64,000 nucleotides of DNA. Origin: Chloracidobacterium sp. UBA3360 (lineage in GTDB: Bacteria; Acidobacteriota; Blastocatellia; Pyrinomonadales; Pyrinomonadaceae). This document shows, piece after piece, positions 59,391 to 64,000 of the stretch. The notes below the pieces were generated by a model. It was not told the origin of the DNA and ran no database searches. It worked only from the letters and a program-made list of their open reading frames with translations. The stretch spans positions 89,341 through 153,340 of the forward strand of contig DEQS01000105.1 of the NCBI GenBank assembly GCA_002360555.1, written 5' to 3'. The number at the start of each line of letters is the position of its first letter. Positions within the stretch are counted from its first letter, which is position 1. A program made the translations under genes and the position numbers.

Positions 59391-61294
59391 AGATCTTTAT
59401 CGCAGCCATATTATTGTTAATGTCCGTGGTCGCCGCGGCCGCCCAGACACGCCTTTCCGAGCAGCTCACCGAGACGGCGATGAACCGCATCTGGGTCGAT
59501 GACCGCAACCTGCCCGGGATTCCGCCGAAATGGAACTACGAGCAAGGCGTGATCCTCAAAGCGGTCGAAGCGATGTGGTACGCGACCGGTGACCCGAAAT
59601 ATTTTCGTCATATCCAAAAAGGAATGGACCACTGGATCGATGAAAAGGGCAACCATAAGGACTACCACCTTGAGGAATATAACATCGACCACGTCACACC
59701 TGGCACGGCGATGCTGCTGCTCCATCGTGTGACCGGCAACGAAAAATACCGCAAGATAGTCGAGCAACTACGATCCCAGCTAAAGACGCACCCGCGAACA
59801 AACGAGGGTGGTTTTTGGCATAAAAAGATCTATCCGTATCAGATGTGGCTTGACGGGCTGTATATGGGCGAGCCTTTTTATGCGGAGTATTCGAGCATCT
59901 TTGGCGAGGACAATTGGAACGACATTGCAAACCAATTTGTCTGGATGGAAAAGAACAGCCGCGATCCAAAGACTGGGCTTTTGTACCATGGCTGGGACGA
60001 ATCAAAGCAGCAAAAATGGGCAAATAAGGACACGGGCAGGTCACCGCACGTCTGGGGCCGGGCGATGGGTTGGTATGCAATGGCGCTGGTCGATACGCTC
60101 GAGCATTTCCCCGCCAATCATCCTCGACGCGCGGAACTGGTCGCGATCCTCGACCGCGAAGCCGCCGCGATCGCAAAATATCAGGACGCTAGATCCGGCG
60201 TTTGGTGGGACATCATCGACCTCGGCGGGCGTGAAAAGAATTACCTCGAATCATCTGCCTCGGCGATGTTTGTATATGCGCTGATGCGTGGCGTCCGCGA
60301 AGGCTATCTGCCGGAGAAATATCTTAAAACCGCGACTCGCGGCTGGGCAGGTATCAAGAAAGAATTCATCAAAACAAACGCCCAAGGGCAGACCGACTGG
60401 GAAGGCACCGTATCGGTCTCAGGCCTCGGCGGCAATCCGTATCGCGATGGCAGTTTTGACTATTACATGAGCGAAAAGCTGCGGACCAACGACGCCAAAG
60501 GCCTCGGCCCGGCGATCCGTGCCGCTATCGAGGTCGAGGCATACGAACGCGGCTGGCCGGGGCGTGGAAAAACCGTTGTGATCGACGACTATTTCAACCA
60601 CGAGATCCGAAAAAGCAAAAATACGGGGGGCGACGAGACGTGGCATTATAAATGGGACGAGCGGCCCGACGCCGGGTTTTACGCTTTTGGGCAGATATTT
60701 CGGTCAAATGGAGCGCGGCTTTCGACACTTTCGTCGGCTCCGTTAGCAACAAATCTGGCCGGTGCGAGCGTGTATGTTATCGTCGATCCCGACACCGAAA
60801 AAGAGACCGCCAAGCCAAACTATGTGTCTGAACCCGACGCAAAAGCGATCGCCGATTGGGTAACCCGTGGCGGCGTGCTGCTACTGATGGGCAACGACGG
60901 GCAGAATGCGGAGCTTGATAAATTTAACTTGATCGCCGAAAAGTTTGGTATCAAATTTCACAAAGACCGCAAATTTGATGTGCTCAATAATGATTACAAA
61001 ATGGGCGGCGTTGAGATCGCCACGGGTAATCCGATTTTTACCACGACAAAACGCGTGTTTGTAAAAGAGATCTCAACACTCGCGCTCAGCGGCAATGCAA
61101 AAGCTCTAGTCACCGCAAACGGCGATGTCGTCATGGCGACGGCAAAACACGGTAAGGGCACGGTGTTTGTTATTGGCGACCCTTGGCTCTATAACGAATA
61201 TCTCGACGGTCGGCGTCTGCCGCTGGAATTTGAAAATTTTAAGGCGGCAACCGACCTCAGCCGCTGGCTGCTGACTAACGCAAGGAAAAAATAA
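59387..61294 (+). CDS. GH105 unsaturated rhamnogalacturonyl hydrolase with extra C-terminal domain
   Basis: The 635-residue protein has a signal peptide (IFIAAILLLMSVVAAAAQ), a GH105 (alpha/alpha)6 barrel (about 20-385; Asp in YQMWLDGLYMGEPF and the GRSPHVWGRAMGWYAMALVD motif) and a C-terminal domain (about 400-630) resembling DUF4350/GATase1-like modules (IADWVTRGGVLLLMGNDGQN, HGKGTVFVIGDPWLYNEY). GH105 removes the unsaturated uronic acid made by lyase action. The extra domain's role is unknown. It overlaps the CE12 gene by 4 bp. Confidence 0.9.
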   Translation: MKIFIAAILLLMSVVAAAAQTRLSEQLTETAMNRIWVDDRNLPGIPPKWNYEQGVILKAVEAMWYATGDPKYFRHIQKGMDHWIDEKGNHKDYHLEEYNIDHVTPGTAMLLLHRVTGNEKYRKIVEQLRSQLKTHPRTNEGGFWHKKIYPYQMWLDGLYMGEPFYAEYSSIFGEDNWNDIANQFVWMEKNSRDPKTGLLYHGWDESKQQKWANKDTGRSPHVWGRAMGWYAMALVDTLEHFPANHPRRAELVAILDREAAAIAKYQDARSGVWWDIIDLGGREKNYLESSASAMFVYALMRGVREGYLPEKYLKTATRGWAGIKKEFIKTNAQGQTDWEGTVSVSGLGGNPYRDGSFDYYMSEKLRTNDAKGLGPAIRAAIEVEAYERGWPGRGKTVVIDDYFNHEIRKSKNTGGDETWHYKWDERPDAGFYAFGQIFRSNGARLSTLSSAPLATNLAGASVYVIVDPDTEKETAKPNYVSEPDAKAIADWVTRGGVLLLMGNDGQNAELDKFNLIAEKFGIKFHKDRKFDVLNNDYKMGGVEIATGNPIFTTTKRVFVKEISTLALSGNAKALVTANGDVVMATAKHGKGTVFVIGDPWLYNEYLDGRRLPLEFENFKAATDLSRWLLTNARKK

Positions 61295-61296
61295 AC

Positions 61297-61809
61297 ATGA
61301 CAAAACACCGTATTCTATTGATGTTTTTATTGATCGCGGCGGCGTCCGTCGCGGTATCTGCCCAAACGCGCCAGCCTTCGACGCCGTCTCGTCCGTTTGT
61401 CGTTAAGACAAAGCAACAGGTCGAGGACATTCAAAAGGCGCTCAAACAAAAGCCCGGCAATACAAATGAAGATGTTGCGGCCGCAGCCGGAACTCAGATG
61501 CGGGTTGCGATCTTTCATGACGAAAAACGGGTAAATGATAATGTCGAGGTACACGACGGGTCGGATGACATATACTACGTTCTCAAAGGCACGGCGACAT
61601 TGATGCTTGGCGGTACGCTCGACACGCCAAATGAGATCTCGCCCGGCGAATGGCGGGCAAAGACCGCTACCGGCGGTCAGAAAGTAACTATCAAAAAGGG
61701 TGATCTGATCGTTGTGCCGCGCGGCACGCCGCATCAACGGACGGTTTCGGATAAGAAGTTTTCGATGATATTGATAAAGGTTTTTACACAGACGCAGCCC
61801 GGTAAATAG
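61297..61809 (+). CDS. Secreted cupin-domain protein
   Basis: The 170-residue protein has a signal peptide (ILLMFLLIAAASVAVSAQ) and a cupin barrel with motif 1 VHDGSDDIYYVLKGTATLMLGG and motif 2 KGDLIVVPRGTPHQ. The metal ligands (His/Glu) are partly replaced in motif 1, where Asp stands near the usual positions. Exported cupins in pectin loci may act on released sugar acids or bind them; neither is shown. It starts 2 bp after the GH105 gene. Confidence 0.8.
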   Translation: MTKHRILLMFLLIAAASVAVSAQTRQPSTPSRPFVVKTKQQVEDIQKALKQKPGNTNEDVAAAAGTQMRVAIFHDEKRVNDNVEVHDGSDDIYYVLKGTATLMLGGTLDTPNEISPGEWRAKTATGGQKVTIKKGDLIVVPRGTPHQRTVSDKKFSMILIKVFTQTQPGK

Positions 61810-61866
61810 ACGGCGGAAAATTTTCGACAAACTTTTACCACTAATATAAAATTGATAAATAAGCAC

Positions 61867-62628
61867 ATGCCAAAATCAAAACCCGGCATTTTTACATCTC
61901 TCAACTCCGAGAAAAACGGCACCACCGTCGGTGAGGTAGTCGAGCGCTTGCGCAAAATGATCCATGACGGCGAGTTATCGCCCGGTGACCGTCTGCCGCC
62001 AGAACGCGATCTGGCCAAGCTGCTCGGCGTTAGCCGTCCGACACTGCGAGCCGGTATCCGTTCGCTCTCGACCGTTGGTATTTTGCAATCTAAACAAGGT
62101 GCGGGCACGTTCGTTGTCGAAAAGGACGAATCGCCGACGCTAGACAGTAATCCGCTGCGGATGCTCTCGGCTCTGCACGGATTTACGTCGGATGAAATGT
62201 TTGAGGCTCGCTTGGCACTAGAGATGAGCATCGCGGGACTTGCGGCCGAACGAGCGACTAGCGAACAGATGACACTGATGGCCGAGGAGATCACCGGTAT
62301 GTATGCGTCGCTCAACGAGCCGGAGCAATACCTCGTTCACGACATGCAGTTTCACCAGACGATCGCATCGGCGTCAAATAACCGCATCCTCACGTCGCTA
62401 ATGAATATGATTGCGACCATCCTCTACGACAGCCGCAGCAAGACCGTAAAACGTGCAACCGATCTCAAGCAGTCCGCCGAACAGCATCATAATATCTACC
62501 GTGCGATGCGCGAGCACGACCCGGAAGGCGCGCGTAGGGCGATGCACGATCATTTGATCGAAACACAAAAAGCTCAGCGGCTTGAAGAAAAAATGACTGC
62601 AGCTTTGAACGGTGATGCTTCAGAGTAG
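61867..62628 (+). CDS. GntR-family (FadR/FCD subfamily) regulator of the pectin locus
   Basis: The 253-residue regulator has a GntR winged helix (about 15-80; EVVERLRKMIHDGELSPGDRLPPERDLAKLLGVSRPTLRAGIRSL, VGILQSKQGAGTFVV) and an FCD effector domain (about 90-235) with metal-type residues HDMQFHQTIA and HHNIYRAMREHDPEGARRAMHDHL. FCD regulators sense sugar acids, so a galacturonate-type product is a likely inducer. ATG 61867 is used; a TTG at 61852 is in frame. It probably binds the TTGGT-N3-ACCAA palindrome at 51425. The GH43 gene starts 7 bp after its stop. Confidence 0.92.
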   Translation: MPKSKPGIFTSLNSEKNGTTVGEVVERLRKMIHDGELSPGDRLPPERDLAKLLGVSRPTLRAGIRSLSTVGILQSKQGAGTFVVEKDESPTLDSNPLRMLSALHGFTSDEMFEARLALEMSIAGLAAERATSEQMTLMAEEITGMYASLNEPEQYLVHDMQFHQTIASASNNRILTSLMNMIATILYDSRSKTVKRATDLKQSAEQHHNIYRAMREHDPEGARRAMHDHLIETQKAQRLEEKMTAALNGDASE

Positions 62629-62635
62629 GCGGCTG

Positions 62636-64000
62636 ATGCCGGTTCGAATAGCGATACTACTTTTCCTGCTTAACATCGGAGTGTGGGCTCAGACCAAGCC
62701 CTTTGTTTCCAACGTTTGGGTCGCCGATAATGGCGACGGCACGTACAAAAACCCGATCATTTTTGCCGATTATTCCGACCCTGACGTAGTGCGCGTCGGC
62801 GAAGACTTTTTCATGACGGCATCGAGCTTTAACGCTGCCCCGGGACTGCCGATACTCCATTCCAAAGACCTCGTAAATTGGCGGATCATAAATCACGTTT
62901 TCCGCGAACAATACCCGACGGACGTTTTTGCAAAGCCTCAGCAAGGCGGCGGTGTTTGGGCTCCGTCGATACGGTTTCACGCGGGCGAATATTACATCTA
63001 CTACGGCGATCCTGATTTTGGTATCTATATGACCAAAACCAAAGACCCGGCGGGCGAATGGTCAAAACCGCTGCTTGTCCGCCAGGCCAAAGGCTGGATC
63101 GATCCTTGCCCGCTGTGGGACGACGGCGGCAACGCATATCTCGTCCACGCTTTTGCTGGCAGCCGTGCAGGGATCAAGAGCATCCTCGTAATAAATAAAA
63201 TGAGTGCTGATGGCACGCGATTGCTCGATGACGGCGTGATGGTCTTTGACGGCCACGAAACTGACTCGACTGTTGAGGGGCCAAAATTTTATAAGAGCGG
63301 CGGTTATTACTACATCTTCGCCCCGGCAGGCGGAGTGCCCACCGGCTGGCAGCTTGCCCTAAGATCAAAAAGTATCTACGGGCCGTATGAGAAAAAGGCC
63401 GTTCTCGCTCAGGGCAAAACTGCCATCAACGGCCCGCATCAAGGTGCTCTTATCGATACACCGACCGGCGAATGGTGGTTTGTCCATTTCCAAGATCGCG
63501 GGGCATATGGCCGCATCGTCCATCTACAACCCGCGGTATGGAAAAACGGCTTTCCCGTTATAGGTTCCGACCCGGACGGTGACGGCACCGGCGAACCGGT
63601 TTTGAAATTTAAGAAACCAAATGTCGGAAAGACATATCCGATCCAAACGCCGCAAGACAGTAATGAATTTAATGCCGCAATCATCGGACCGCAATGGCAA
63701 TGGCACGGCAATCCGCAAACCGAGTGGGCGTTTCCCTTTCCCGAAAAAGGCATTCTTCGCATGAACTCGGTACAACTCCCCGACGGCTACAAAAATCTCT
63801 GGGATCTGCCAAATCTACTGTTGCAAAAATTTCCGGCCGAAGAATTTACTGTGACGGCAAAGGTGCGTTTGAACATGCGTTTTGAGCGAGAGAGATTTGG
63901 TCTGGTTGTCATGGGGCTTGATTATTCATATTTGGGAGTCACGAATAAGCAAAACAAGCTTTATATCTCGCGATCGACAGCAAAAGATGCCGACAAAGGG
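62636..64000 (+). CDS. GH43-family glycosidase, partial at the window end
   Basis: The frame is open from ATG 62636 to the last base (455 residues). It has a signal peptide (IAILLFLLNIGVWAQ), a five-bladed GH43 domain (catalytic base Asp in YSDPDVVRVG, pKa-modulating Asp in KGWIDPCPLWDDG, acid Glu in STVEGPKFYKS) and a C-terminal jelly-roll domain beginning near NAAIIGPQWQWHGNPQTEWAF, as in beta-xylosidase/arabinosidase enzymes. It would trim arabinan or xylan side chains of pectin. The stop codon lies outside the window, so the C-terminus is unseen. Confidence 0.9.
   Translation, partial: MPVRIAILLFLLNIGVWAQTKPFVSNVWVADNGDGTYKNPIIFADYSDPDVVRVGEDFFMTASSFNAAPGLPILHSKDLVNWRIINHVFREQYPTDVFAKPQQGGGVWAPSIRFHAGEYYIYYGDPDFGIYMTKTKDPAGEWSKPLLVRQAKGWIDPCPLWDDGGNAYLVHAFAGSRAGIKSILVINKMSADGTRLLDDGVMVFDGHETDSTVEGPKFYKSGGYYYIFAPAGGVPTGWQLALRSKSIYGPYEKKAVLAQGKTAINGPHQGALIDTPTGEWWFVHFQDRGAYGRIVHLQPAVWKNGFPVIGSDPDGDGTGEPVLKFKKPNVGKTYPIQTPQDSNEFNAAIIGPQWQWHGNPQTEWAFPFPEKGILRMNSVQLPDGYKNLWDLPNLLLQKFPAEEFTVTAKVRLNMRFERERFGLVVMGLDYSYLGVTNKQNKLYISRSTAKDADKG

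Noticed and set aside
1..64000. CRISPR arrays, insertion sequences, integrases or phage genes
   Set aside because: No regularly spaced repeats, transposase motifs, terminal inverted repeats with target duplications, or phage structural genes were seen. The palindromic repeats are intergenic elements without coding capacity.

Overview
The window looks like a stretch of chromosome from an Acidobacteriota-type bacterium, most likely Blastocatellia/Pyrinomonadaceae-like. This is inferred from gene content only: TonB-dependent receptors with an N-terminal carboxypeptidase-regulatory domain, tandem acidobacterial-type VWFA proteins, a cluster of Crp/Fnr paralogs, a CarD-like protein, many secreted proteins of unknown family, and intergenic palindromic repeats. 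Genes are dense, often overlap by ATGA, and most are on the minus strand up to about 20 kb. I see no transposase, integrase, phage gene, CRISPR array, rRNA or tRNA gene.

Layout. 1-14 kb is housekeeping: a YceH protein, an RNase D-like nuclease, a thioesterase, an MFS carrier, aspS, an uppS-hypothetical-cdsA operon, a pyrE-(ATP-grasp)-(ASCH)-truA-DUF952 operon, a DEDDh exonuclease and QueF. 13.6-18.2 kb is a regulatory island: three Crp/Fnr paralogs, shared operator-like palindromes, a leader that can form two alternative hairpins, several small genes including a 49-residue metallothionein that is easily missed, and a CarD-like protein. 18.3-20.8 kb holds a PhoB/PhoR-type two-component pair and SixA. 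20.8-44.9 kb is mixed: a ZnuD-like TonB receptor with a small secreted partner, two c-di-GMP proteins (one 7TM-GGDEF, one HD-GYP/GAF/GGDEF hybrid), a LysW-like zinc ribbon, DUF1800, a beta-lactamase-fold hydrolase, rhomboid, a dicarboxylate symporter, two VWFA proteins, phosphomannomutase and LepA.

44.9-51.2 kb carries an outer-membrane beta-barrel candidate followed 21 bp later by a 1327-residue protein with ten CXXCH haem sites and a C-terminal LVIVD-type propeller. This is a candidate porin-cytochrome conduit across the outer membrane. 51.2-64 kb is a pectin/rhamnogalacturonan utilisation locus: an Oar/SusC-like TonB receptor, a pectinesterase-pectate lyase fusion, GH28, a CE12-type acetylesterase, GH105, a secreted cupin, a FadR-type GntR regulator and a GH43 enzyme cut by the window end. 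A GntR/FadR-type palindrome lies upstream of the receptor, and a possible attenuator lies between the receptor and the enzymes.

The main candidates for something undescribed are the barrel-decahaem-propeller pair, the small-gene/metallothionein island with its Crp-like boxes and alternative hairpins, and the regulatory logic of the pectin locus.
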